64,000 nucleotides of DNA from positions 62,001-126,000 of the forward strand of contig JAKEKT010000025.1 in NCBI GenBank assembly GCA_021495925.1. Direction: 5' to 3'. A program made the translations under genes and the position numbers. Each line of letters opens with the position of its first letter. Positions within the stretch are counted from its first letter, which is position 1. Below are positions 1 through 10,440 of the stretch, one piece after another. The notes under the pieces were generated by a model. The model was not told the DNA's origin. It made no database searches and worked only from the letters and a program-made list of their open reading frames with translations. Origin of the DNA: Diplodia intermedia (taxonomy: Eukaryota; Ascomycota; Dothideomycetes; Botryosphaeriales; Botryosphaeriaceae).

Positions 1-617
1 GTTGGTCAACCTAGGTGAACGCCCGTAGCAAGAACGACGGGCGGGTGGCTTGGAAGTCGTGACGGCTGGGGCATGCCTCTTTGGAATGCTACAGCTGAAC
101 GCATTGAAAATGGAATGAGAGGCGAAACTTGCACTCATATTTGATAGTACATATAACAGGGCGCCAGCCTCACAAAACGGACAAATACTCTGGGTACGGG
201 CAGCAATATCCACATCTTTCTATCAAGCATTAATCGTTCCGGGTATCTCATGCGTGCCTGTAAGTTCTACTGGCTTTCGCCCAATATTTACGCTCGAAAC
301 CGCCTCATGCACGGCAAAAGCGCGTAGTGCCCACAATAGTAATGCAAACGACTGTTTCCTTAGTCGCAGGAAAAAAGAATTAGCAAAGAAAGAAAAACAT
401 CCAGGCCAAGCATTTATACGAGCATCCAGCAAAGCTCCGAGATCGAGAAGAAAGAAGAAGCCCATGAACTCCAGAGGTATACCCATCCATCCATCCGTCC
501 GTCCGTCCCGTCATTCGTCCGTCCGTTCGACCATCCAGTCAAAAAGCCTCGCCTGTATTCGCCCTACCCACGCTTCTAAAACAGAACTCGAAATCAAATG
601 TGCAGCAGCGGCTCGGC
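1..617. other. Left-edge intergenic and 3' flank of SGF73
   Basis: No supported gene. This stretch lies downstream of the minus-strand SGF73 stop and probably contains its 3' untranslated region. It carries a tetranucleotide repeat (listed separately). Short open frames on both strands show no recognisable protein. Confidence 0.6.
483..535. repeat. (ATCC)n/(GTCC)n tetranucleotide tract
   Basis: Tandem CATC units grade into CGTC units with a few interruptions. It lies about 85-135 bases past the SGF73 stop, probably in the 3' untranslated region. Confidence 0.8.
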
Positions 618-2097
618 CTAGGCACCCACGCCGCTGATGCTTTGTTTCCTGCTCGGCGGGCCCGGCAGCTGCCCCGGTAGGATCTGTCTCGGGCCATGCC
701 CGCCAATGCTCGCCTGCCGCCTGGCCGCCAACGTGGCGCCGGCGCCGGCGCCGTCAACGCCCATGCCATCGCCACCCGCCGCGCCGCCCATGAAGCCGGC
801 AAACATCGAGCTCTGGTCGGCGGACCCGAATATGCCGCTCAGGAAGTTGGTCGTCGGGGCACGCGGCGCGCCCATGCTGGTGGTGCCGTCCATGGTGGCG
901 GCCGAGTGTGGCGGATGGTGGTGTGCGGGCGGCAGGCCGGTGGAGAAGAGGCCGGCGCCGCGAGTGCCGCCCATGGCGCTCTGCAGCATCTCCTTGATGC
1001 GGATGTTGCGGTACTTGCTCTGCATGGAGACGAGGGGTCGCGAAACGAGCGGGGCGGGGCGCGAGCGCGCCACGGCCGCCATGATGGCGTCCTTTTCCTC
1101 GTCCGAGTCGATGGGCCCGTGGTTGTCGAAGTCGTCGGCAAGCGGCGCGTTGGCGTCGATGGCGGCGCGCTGCTGCTTGGCCTGGTTCTTCTTCTGGTAC
1201 TGCGCCAGCAGCATGTCGTACGGCAGGCTGCGGCCGGGGACCGCGCGCTTGGCGCCCATTGAGTGCGACTTGCACGTCAGGCTGCGCGCGCACATGGAGC
1301 CGTTCGGCAGCAGGACACCGCACTGCTTCTCCACGTCGACGGGCCCCTTGGGCTTCGGCACCTTCGCCTTGGGCTCGTCCTTTTTCTTCTTCTTGGCCGG
1401 TGCCTTCTCCGCGTCGCCGTCTGCCTTGCGCTTCTTACTCTTCTTGGCCCCCTCGCCGTCAAGTGCCGCCTTGGAGCTCTTGCGCGCATTCTTAGGGGGT
1501 CCGTCATCATCATCCTCAATGCCCTTCTCGCGCCGGATAGCCGCCTCTTTAGCTTCCTTTGCCTCCTTCTTCTTCTTCAGCTTCGCCTGTTTCTTGTCCA
1601 GGCACTCCTTGATGTGGTCTTTCGCCGCGGTGCGCAGGACGGGCCGGCGACAGTGGCGGCATTGCACGGTATCGAGCTGGTCGTCTAGGGGGCGATTCGT
1701 CGGGAAAGCGGCGGTGGTCTTCTCGTCGAGCTGGTTGACGAGAGGCGACGAAGGTGCGGACGGGGGGTCTATCTTCTTCCCGGCGGAGTCTGTGAAAGCG
1801 AGCGCCGGTGTCAGCGTACGTCGAAGGGTGGTTTGCCTGGTTGCGACGTACCGGTTATCTCGCTTTCCTTCCAGTTGCCCGGCTGCGTCTGCTTGACATT
1901 GGACCTCTTGAGTTTGAAGGTCGCGGGCTTCTTCTCCTTGTCGCTGAATATGCCATCGTAGGCGCGGGCGTCGACCAGGCCCTGCCTAGTGCCTGGCGGT
2001 TCGCAGCTTAGGCGTCAGCTTTCGCGGAGGCGACGGTCGCACACGCGACCGGCATCGAGCGGCGTCACTCACCCTTGCGCGCGCCGTTGGCCACCAT
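618..2097 (-). CDS. SGF73: SAGA complex subunit Sgf73 (ataxin-7-like)
   Basis: Predicted 445-residue protein from three exons: 2097-2073, 1992-1852 and 1789-618. All introns are GT..AG and phases are consistent. In yeast, Sgf73 anchors the Ubp8 deubiquitinase module to SAGA in the nucleus. Two family marks are visible. A CCHC zinc finger near residues 99-118 (C99, C102, H114, C118) matches the module-activating finger. An SCA7 domain at about 204-258 has C212, C222, C228 and H231 and the phrase PGRSLPYDMLLAQYQKK. Between them lies a very Lys-rich low-complexity linker, and the C-terminus is Gly/Met/Ala-rich. The start was chosen because the first exon and both junctions give one continuous frame into the zinc finger; the first exon codes only eight full residues. 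Its stop is followed by the window's left-edge intergenic region. Confidence 0.9.
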
Positions 2098-3104
2098 GCT
2101 GATGGCTTGAGAGAGCGCTATGAATATGGAGATAGATGAGATAACGAAAGCTGCTCAGGGCGCATCGAGGCGGAGGCTCCAAGGCTGCGATGTGTTGAGG
2201 TCGGCGTGTGGGGGATGCGCTCCGGTCGCAAGGCCAGCCCTAACATTAGCCTCGTTCCATGCAAACGGCACACGCGACGTCACGGCTACACCCGTCTTTC
2301 TTCTGTCCACTTCATCTTTCATTGAATGCAAACGCGCTCGTCCGCAAGAGCGCATCGTCTAATGTACATACAATCGCTGAAGAAAGCCTGATCAGCAGCC
2401 GCGTGCGCCGGCACCATGCCGCACCCAGTTCCTTCTGGAGAAGCCGCTGGGGTATCTGCAGGCGCGGAAAAGGCGAAGAGAAATGAAGAGGGGAAATACA
2501 GCATATGAAATCTTTTCATCGGTGACCACCGCCACGATGTGCACCAGAGCGCCGAGAGCACCATCGCCAAACAGCTAAGACCAGTCTTCAGCCTCCCATA
2601 CTATGCATGAGACACATCTGAGAAGCCAACCCACATTCAGTCCGCATTGCAACGCCTGTGAGATGCCGCCATGAGAAAACAAACAAGAATAGTAGCAAAA
2701 GAAAAGACACCGTGAATGACTAAGGCCGCTCGAGCAGGCCCCCGGAGGATCCTGTGCAGAATGTTGCCATCCTCGGACCATATTTGTAGCATCACCCAGC
2801 GTCTTGACGCATCGCAGAAAGCAGTGGACACTCTTGCAAACAAAGAAAGCTCCCTCAAGCAAATACCGAGCTTCTGGAGCTCGGGGTGGTCGAACGGGGA
2901 GGTGGTCTCTCATACCGCTCATCAATCATATCAGTACACATGAACCTAGTCTGCACGCCAGGAGAGGTCGCAGGGTGTCGCGCAGGATGCACCATAGCCG
3001 TTGGAAGTTTGCATTATGTCCAGGGATTCGCTGTTCGGGACAGCGTAAGCTTGATCAAAGCATTCCTCACGCAAAGCAGCAGTGTCGTGATTGAAGGCAA
3101 TGGA
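2098..3104. other. Intergenic, SGF73 5' flank and ITC1 3' flank
   Basis: About 1 kb between the SGF73 start and the ITC1 stop, both genes on the minus strand. It should contain the SGF73 promoter and the ITC1 3' untranslated region. Frames of 60-115 codons here look random and match nothing I know. Confidence 0.5.
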
Positions 3105-6100
3105 TCAACGGGCACCCTTCTTCGTGCGGGAGTTCTTTGCCTTCGTCTTCGGCGGCGGTTGCTGAGAGTGAAGATGCTCCAACTCCTCCAGGGCGTAGGT
3201 GTTCTCCCACTTGAGGCACCAGTATCTCGATGAGTCGTTATCGGTGTACGTCTTCTTCCTGGTCTGGATGCCCGTCGCGTCCTCGCCAACCGTCTTCTGG
3301 GCCTGAACCTCGCTGAGGTGGTTCTTCCAATTGACCATGTACTCAATTATCGAGTCCTGCCAGACGCCGAGCTCCTTCTTGAGCTTCAGCTCACGGTGGC
3401 CACGGTCGTCCAGCCATTCGTGGATCTTCTGCACATCTTCAGGATTGTCGATGTAGCCCCATTGCGTCGAGTCGGTCAAGTGGACGGAGCCCTCCTCTGC
3501 ATTGCGGCGTTCATTTTTAGACATGCCAGTGAGCGCCTTGTAGTCCCGCTCATCTTCAAGAGTGTCGTGTTCCAGGAGGGGTTTGTCAAGGGGGTCTGGT
3601 CCCTGCACCCAAAGGCGACCATTGACATAGCCATATTCAGCGGTGGAGCTGGTAGGAAGACCACCAAGTGGCATACCCCATCTCTCCAGCCACCAATACG
3701 TGTTGCAGAATCGATCCTTGCCAAGACAGCGTAATTGCTGGCACTGGTTCTCTCGGAGTTCCTCGTCGTATTTCTTGATTTCCGCCTCGCAGTTCTTGAT
3801 GGCTTCGTTCGTCTTGTCGATCTTCTTCAGCAGCTCGCGGTAAGCGTTCCTCTGCTTAGCCCTCTCGGCCTCCTCCTTCTCCTTCCGCTCCCTCTCCTTC
3901 CGCGTAGCCTCGTCTTCGTGTTTCCGCTTGCGGCTGTTGGCGCGGCGAAGGCGGCGAGCGCCCTCCTCGTCCTCTCCTTCGTGCTCAGCATTGGTGTCGG
4001 GCTCTGTGACACCAGACATACTGACGTCGCCATTAGTATCAGCAGGGGGCGAGACAGACAAGGTTGCTGGGTAGTCCATCTTTCTCTTCTGTTCCAGCTG
4101 GGCCAGATCCGCCTGGTACTCCTTCCGCTTCTTCTGCTGTTCCATCTTCTGGTTCCGAATTGCGGTCATGTTGATGTTGCAGTTTTGCATGTACGTGCGA
4201 ACAGCGTCGGTGAATGTGGCGTACTGCGTTATGATGCCTAGAATGGCAATGCGGAAGTTGATGTCCAGTGTGTTGTATTGGAGGGCGACGGTTTCGGGGT
4301 CAGGGCTCAAGTCTGAGGGCACAAGGTGGGCAAGGATCTTCTCGCAAACCTCCTTACGACGAGGGTTGAGGGATGCCTGGCGCAACGCTCCAACCAAAAC
4401 TGACTGCCAGCCTCCATCCAGGAAACTGCGTCGCGCCAGATGGTCGATCCAATCGAATTGGGCGAGCAACTCTGACGCACGATTACTCTTCTCGGGCGCA
4501 GCCTGCTTTTCCGGCTCTGGCTCAGTCAGTTCTTGTGCCTGCAACTTGCTCAAGCTTGCGCGGGTGCGCCTGGCAGGAGGGGTTTCTGAGCGCGCCGGCG
4601 TCGGTGACTTGGCATCTTCTTCGGCGTCATCCTCCTCTGGCTCGATATCCTGGGAGAATTCCGATGCCAAATCCGAAAGGACCTTGATGTGGCCCTTCTC
4701 ATCCACCAGCTGCTTCAAGACAGCACAGTGCATCTCAACAAGAAGCTCACAGCTGGTGGCATCTCCATGATAACCAAGTGCTTCAATGAAGTCATCCACG
4801 GTGAATGAATCCAGAATAAAGACTTCCGCATGGACGTTGAGAGTCTGCCAAATGAACAACAGGTCTCCTACAGACTTCATCTCAATGCCAAGCGGCTCAG
4901 CTGGAGGCTCGGCGCCTTCCGGGACGTCATCGGACAGGAACTTGAGTGCCGGGCGTTGGAGTCCGTTACGTTTAGGCTGAATGAGAAGGTCCTCAATAGG
5001 GTACTTGATGGGAGCCGGTCGCGGCGGTGCGTGAGAGGGTGGCGGCCGAGAGGGGATAGTGATCTGATGCTGAGGCGGGCCGTATTGACCGTTGATAGGG
5101 ACGGGCGGAGTACCATTAGGGCCTAGGGGTGGCTGGAACGGAGGTGGAGCTGGAGCGCCGGGTCCGGGTCTGAAGACCCCGGTGGCTGCAGGTGCAGGCG
5201 GAGGGAACATGGTTTGTTGGAAAGCGACGGTCTGTGGAGGCTGGCGTTGGAGTTCATTACCAGGGCCGCGATAGTAATTGAAGAAAGTCGTGTTTTCGTT
5301 CTTCATGACGTTCCTCTTGGCTTCGGCAATTCCCTGTGCAGTCAGATGGTAGGGGACCTCCCTGGGTAACCTAAACTCGATGACAAGCTCCGGCTTCACC
5401 TGCCATGGTGCACCCTTATAGTTCTCGCTGTGGGCGATGTTCCTGATAAAGCTCCGCAAGATTGACCTAGAGTACGTTCTGCGATCCCTTGACAGCCTTT
5501 TACTATCCAGAAGCATATCATTGGACACGCCCTCGTCGTTCTGCACGGTGACGAAGTAACGGGACAACGGCGGCTGGTGGAGGGTCGGGTGGCTCCTTAT
5601 GTCTACGGAGGGCGAGAACGTGATCTTATCGCGAATAATACCGGGCTGGCGCTTGTCCGCATTCTCATCAATCTGAGCAATGACATGCTCGCCGGGGTAA
5701 TAGTCGTCCTTCAAATCGGCGTGGACTCGCGTCACCAGCTCCTCGAGGCGGGGAATCGTCGAGTGGTGGACCTTGCGGCACACCTGATACCGCAAAGGCC
5801 CGGGGAATATACTCCTGATTTCACGAGCATCCTCATCCTATGTCTCGTCAGCTTGCGCGCCAAGCCGGAAGCTCTGGGTATGCCCACCTCGGCCTCTAAC
5901 GCATCGAAGAAGGAAAGGTTGCCTTGGCCAGTAATTTGGTTCGTGAATTGCTTCTGCGCGGGGTCAGCGACGGTCGCGACGATGGTGCGAGAGCGCTGCG
6001 AAGCTCACCTTGCGATAAAAATCCAACCTGACGCGTGTTAGCATGGTCCGGCTACGTCACGTCGAAAAAAAGTGCGGACAACCCACCTGTTCGCGTACTT

Positions 6101-6319
6101 GTCGTACTCGGTGAATATTTCACCGGTAGCCTTGATCATCCAGACCTGCGCGTCGCGTCAGCCTCCCTCGCGGTGCACCGTTTGTGTTGGAGACGCACCG
6201 TGGTGTTTTCATCGCGGATGTTGGGGTCCGGCACGGAGGGCACCGGGGCCCTTTTGTAGAAGACCTGGGCCAATTAACTCTCTCGCTGCGCGCAAACAGA
6301 GCGGGCGGACGCTCACCAT
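3105..6319 (-). CDS. ITC1: ISWI chromatin-remodelling subunit Itc1 (WAC-DDT-WHIM protein)
   Basis: Predicted 981-residue nuclear partner of the ISWI ATPase (yeast Isw2-Itc1; ACF1-related). Six exons: 6319-6317 (start codon only), 6264-6199, 6145-6087, 6027-6009 (19 nt), 5953-5888 and 5837-3105. The assembled N-terminus reads MVFYKRAPVPSVPDPN and continues into VWMIKATGEIFTEYDKYANR, typical of the WAC DNA-binding domain (about 1-125). A Pro-rich linker follows. The DDT domain lies near 393-455 (LLFIWQTLNVHAEVFILDSF), WHIM-like segments near 540-630, a Lys/Glu coiled coil after that, and a conserved LGKDRFCNTYWWLERWGM block in the C-terminal third. Length agrees with fungal Itc1. The crowding of introns into the first 75 codons is notable. 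The following minus-strand gene, SGF73, is also a chromatin factor, but the 1 kb gap argues against co-transcription. Confidence 0.92.
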
Positions 6320-9300
6320 GTCGGCGGCGAGCTGGGCGCGCCCACCCACAGCAGGAACAGCGGGCTGTCAAGCAGTCGGCAGCGCGTCTCAGCCCTACGA
6401 GTGGCCGCGATGCGGACTTAAGCTCGGGGGTAGCAGGCGACGGCAGGCCAGGATGCAGAAAGCAGGCGTGAGACCAATGGGGGATGGTGTTGCGACCCCG
6501 GCGACGACGAAGCCAGGCGGCGGCGCGCGGAGCGCGGTGGGGCGAGCGTGTATCGCGGCGACGTCGGCGAAGTCGATAAATTGACGTTTTGGGAACGCGT
6601 AGTCGAGCAGCCGACGCGTGGGAGCATGCAGCAGCCCGGGGCCGGGGCTTTCGGCGAGGTGGCGTGGTGGCGTTGTGGGTGTCGAGCGTAGGGAGGAGTG
6701 GGGAGGAAGGGAAAGAGTTTGGATTTGCAGCGGGTTGGGTGAGCAGCAGAAAGGTAGGTCTGCGCGGCGGAGAGAGTTAAGGACCGGGAAGGCTTGGCGG
6801 CATGCTGCGGTGCACGCGCGCTAGACCTGCCAGATGGGCGGAAGCATACCCACCAGCACCTGCCCTTCCGCCGCCCCCGGCAACACACCCACCCCCCGCC
6901 GCTGCACCCCTCGTGTTTGGGCTCGTTCGAATCCCCGCCGCCTGCGGATTCGAGCGGCTTGCATCTCTTGCCCCCCGCGCCGACGTGGCGGCGCGAGCGG
7001 TCCGCCTGAAGATCAGCTCCCCCTACTCGATTTTCCCCGAGAGCAACCGAGTGCGTGCTTCGTCACCAAGCCCCGGCTGCAGATGCTGGCCTGCCTGCCG
7101 GGTGCTTCCAACACGCCTCGCCGGCCACGAGAGCCCCGTTTCCATCGGCACATGCTCGGGTTTGTAATGCATCCGCATTTGCAGCCTGGTGCAATCCGAT
7201 GACACGCTCATCACTCCCCGATATCTTCCTTGCAATCAGGTTTTGGACCCGAGTGACACTTGCCAGGCCCTTTCAGACACCCTAGATCCCAACAGATGTC
7301 CAGCATGAGCAGTTATAGCTCTAACCCTCCAGTGTGTTTCTTGGGGCCTAGTTTTGAACCCCCTTCCGCGGGATCAACCGCCGGCCAGGGGATCGCCCGC
7401 TCCGATTGCAAGCGGTAAGCACGGAACCACGGCCGTCCCCCATCCGATGTGCCAGCCACTTTGAGAGATTCAATCCTGGCATAGCCAGGTTGAGGCTAAC
7501 GTCCGTCGTGTGGAACACGGTGCCTCAGCAGCCTTCACTTGAGCGGCTTGGCACCATCCTTTGAGCAAACGGTAAACAGGCCTGGGGAATACTGCTCCGA
7601 ATAAGATACTCCCTCTTCCATATCAGATAGCCCAAGTTCTTTCAAGAATCCAGTTGATTTGCATTCAATTCCAAGCATCACCGAGTCTAAGCTCTTCATT
7701 AATTCCTAACTTCATCTCATCACGCTTCGAACGTATCAAGCCTTCAATTATGCTTCAATCCGGCGTGACAACCTCCCCGAGCACCACGGAACTCACGCAC
7801 TGAATGACCCTGTTTGAAAGGCCTCGCTGGAATTCGAGTTACCTGGTCGGCTTAACCTTCGTCCACGCACTCCGTACGATTGCCGTCAAAGGCGCTCCCG
7901 TACAAAATGGAAGCTGGTCAATTAGAGGGATGCGACTACAGAACATACCTTAATTAGCCTTGCCTTTTCTCTTTCCCGCTTTCAGGATGTTCCCGGATTA
8001 TAGTTGTAAATGATTTGCATGATACAGGAGTAAATTTTGTCGCCGCTTCTTTTATCTCTTCACATTTAGAACCAGTGTATCAATATAATGGAGTATTTTC
8101 GGTTACGCCCTTTATGATTTTCTAGTAAACTGTTCTCTTCATGCGAGGCATTATGTCCAGAGATCGTTTCTCGAAATAGCAATACTGTGCACCAACCTCC
8201 ACAATAACAGCTGTCTGTCCCTGAGATCTGATAAGAAGACTCAATAGCTAGCTTTGAACCCCGGAAGGGTGTTTATCAGTGAATTTACCCAGACCCGCAC
8301 TTTTCGAATAACACGTGCATGTTACGTTTACTGCCGCAAACGGTTTCGCCCTTACGCCATGGAACCTCCCTTTTTTCAACAACCTCTACTAATAAGGCTT
8401 GATCCAAGCAGTGAGGTGCTCTTCCACAGCAATGGCCCTGCTTAGAACCTACCGGCCTTATCACAACATCCTTACCTCGACACTTACATCTGCAGAAACA
8501 ATTTATGCCACAAGTACGTATGCTCTTCACCACGACCGTCAACTCAGTTATCCCGCTCAGCATCTCTTGCTCGCCCATTCCATTTACCGTCTCTAAGTTG
8601 CCCTTTAGAAGCTTTACCGCGGTTAGTAAACATTTGTTCTTTTCCTTATCCCATGATAAATTTGACTGCGGACCATCATTCCATGAGACCGAGTCGCCAG
8701 TTTACTCCAGAAGAGAACTACCGTACGCATTGTATTTTGCACCCGTCTGCAAAGGGTCTTGACTTCTAAGGCTCGAAGGTCGCTTGAGTTCTTCACGGAA
8801 CATAGGGGATGCGACTCCGGCCATACCAAATCGTGGGTCCACCCAGCCGAACAAGCATGGAAGGAACGCAATATCACTCGAGGCAATGGCAAAAGACCGG
8901 CTGCAGTTCAGTATTTCCAATGGGTTGGAACAGCCCGAAGAAATCACCAATCACGCTACACTCCCATAAACCACCACCATCACCGACCTCCTCCACGCGC
9001 GAGCTTTCCCCCGAAGAGCAGGCCACGCAGATCCAATCACCGGCGATGAAAGTCACACCGTTACGTCCGAACCAACTGCGCGTCGTCCCCCTTCCCGTGA
9101 TCACAGACGCCACCGGCATCACTCGACCAAAAGGAAACGCATTCCACCAAGCAAGGCCGGCCAGACCCGTCATGAACCCTCACATAAACAGCATCCACCC
9201 CCGTACCCTTTTCGGCCACGGGCCACTCACCCAAAGTTCTACTCACGCCAAGATATCCTCACGATGCCGGGCTCGTCACATCGCCCAGCCCCGACCCTCC

Positions 9301-10440
9301 AGCGTCAGACGTCGCTTGCTAAGCGCCCGCCGCTGCCGCCGCCGCCGCCACGAAATCCACCCATCCACTCTCCGGATATATATACCGGGCGACGGTCAGG
9401 AAAAGCAAGCAAACCAACAGCAAGTTTCGGGGAGGAAAGAGAGAACAAACAACCAAAATCACGACGGAAAAAAAAAGGTACTCTTATACCGAAATTCGAG
9501 AGAGAGGAAGAGAAGGGACAGCTCGTTTAATAAACGATCCGGCTCTCCGCCCTCGTACCGGAAGGACCGGCATATGTAAGTCACCAACCCCGTCCATCCG
9601 TTCCCTTCCCCCCGTCCACATGCCAAAACAAACCCAGACGCAAAAAAAAAAAAAAACGAAGCCTGGGGGAGGAGCAGCCAGCAAACGAGGCTTGGGGCGA
9701 GCGAGGCGAGAGCGAGGCGAGCGAAGAAAAAAAGGCGCGCGGCCCGGCCCAATTAAGCCCAGTCCAGCAGCGCGCCCCCAGTCAGCAGCTCAAGCCAGCC
9801 AGCACCTAATAAGCACCAAAAGCCCGCTGCGGGCCGACCCCTCACAGCGTCAGCAAGCCAGCAGCCAGCAGCCAGCAGCGGCACGCCTTGCATCTGCCGC
9901 CCGCCCGCCCGCCCGCTCGCCGCCCCGTCGCTTGCGTGCCTTTGCAGCTGCCGTGCAGTATCTCGCAGCGAGCCGGGGGAAGGAAGGGCTAATAACGGTC
10001 GAGCCCCCTCCCCCTCCCCCGGTTCTCTCCGGACGGATCACAAGTTCCAGCGTCGGCTAGCCAGCCGGCCTTGTGCGGGCGCGCCCCGGCGGGCGCTTAA
10101 ACGAGGACGGGCGGCTTCTTGCGGTTCCTTCTCGTCTGTACTGGCGGGAGCGGGAGGATTGTACTTATAAAAGTGGAGTGAAGCGCTCCCTCCGTCGTCC
10201 TCCCCCTCTTATCATCTTCGGGAAAAAGCGACGTCACTTGCCGATTCGAGATACCACACGATGCGCATCTGGGGAGTCACAAGCCACATCACGATCAACA
10301 CACTCCGCAAATCAAGGGAAGGAGGTGACGAGAAGGATATAAGCTTATCGGTCTCGTTTTTCGGGCAGCCGGTCGCGACCTGATCCCGTCACCAGAGAGC
10401 TCGAATAAAAGAACGGTAACGTTTCGATTTCCTTTCCTGC
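6320..10440. other. 4.1 kb intergenic region, ITC1 upstream and ALG8 downstream
   Basis: No gene supported. 6,320-7,250 is GC-rich and should hold the ITC1 promoter and leader. About 7,290-8,250 is AT-richer and so dense in stops that no frame over 60 codons exists on either strand. A TATATATA element sits at 9,377-9,384. From about 9,600 to 10,080 the sequence is made of purine-rich then CAG/GCC/CCCT-rich runs. Overlapping frames at 8,700-9,580 on both strands are uncertain: the minus-strand pieces 9,173-8,874 and 8,950-8,702 overlap in different frames and could be remnants of one gene, but I found no convincing join. Confidence 0.5.

Noticed and set aside
637..1896. 419-codon plus-strand frame over SGF73
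   Set aside because: Antisense to the SCA7 and zinc-finger coding exon; Ser/Phe/Ala-rich with no motif.
7340..7470. tRNA-like pieces on the minus strand (GGTTCAAAACT and a CCGCT/AGCGG stem)
   Set aside because: The T stem does not pair, no acceptor stem closes, and the putative anticodon loop is the wrong size.
8809..9579. 256-codon plus-strand frame
   Set aside because: Arg/Pro/Ser-rich with no folded segment, ending in a purine-run region; not convincing as a gene.
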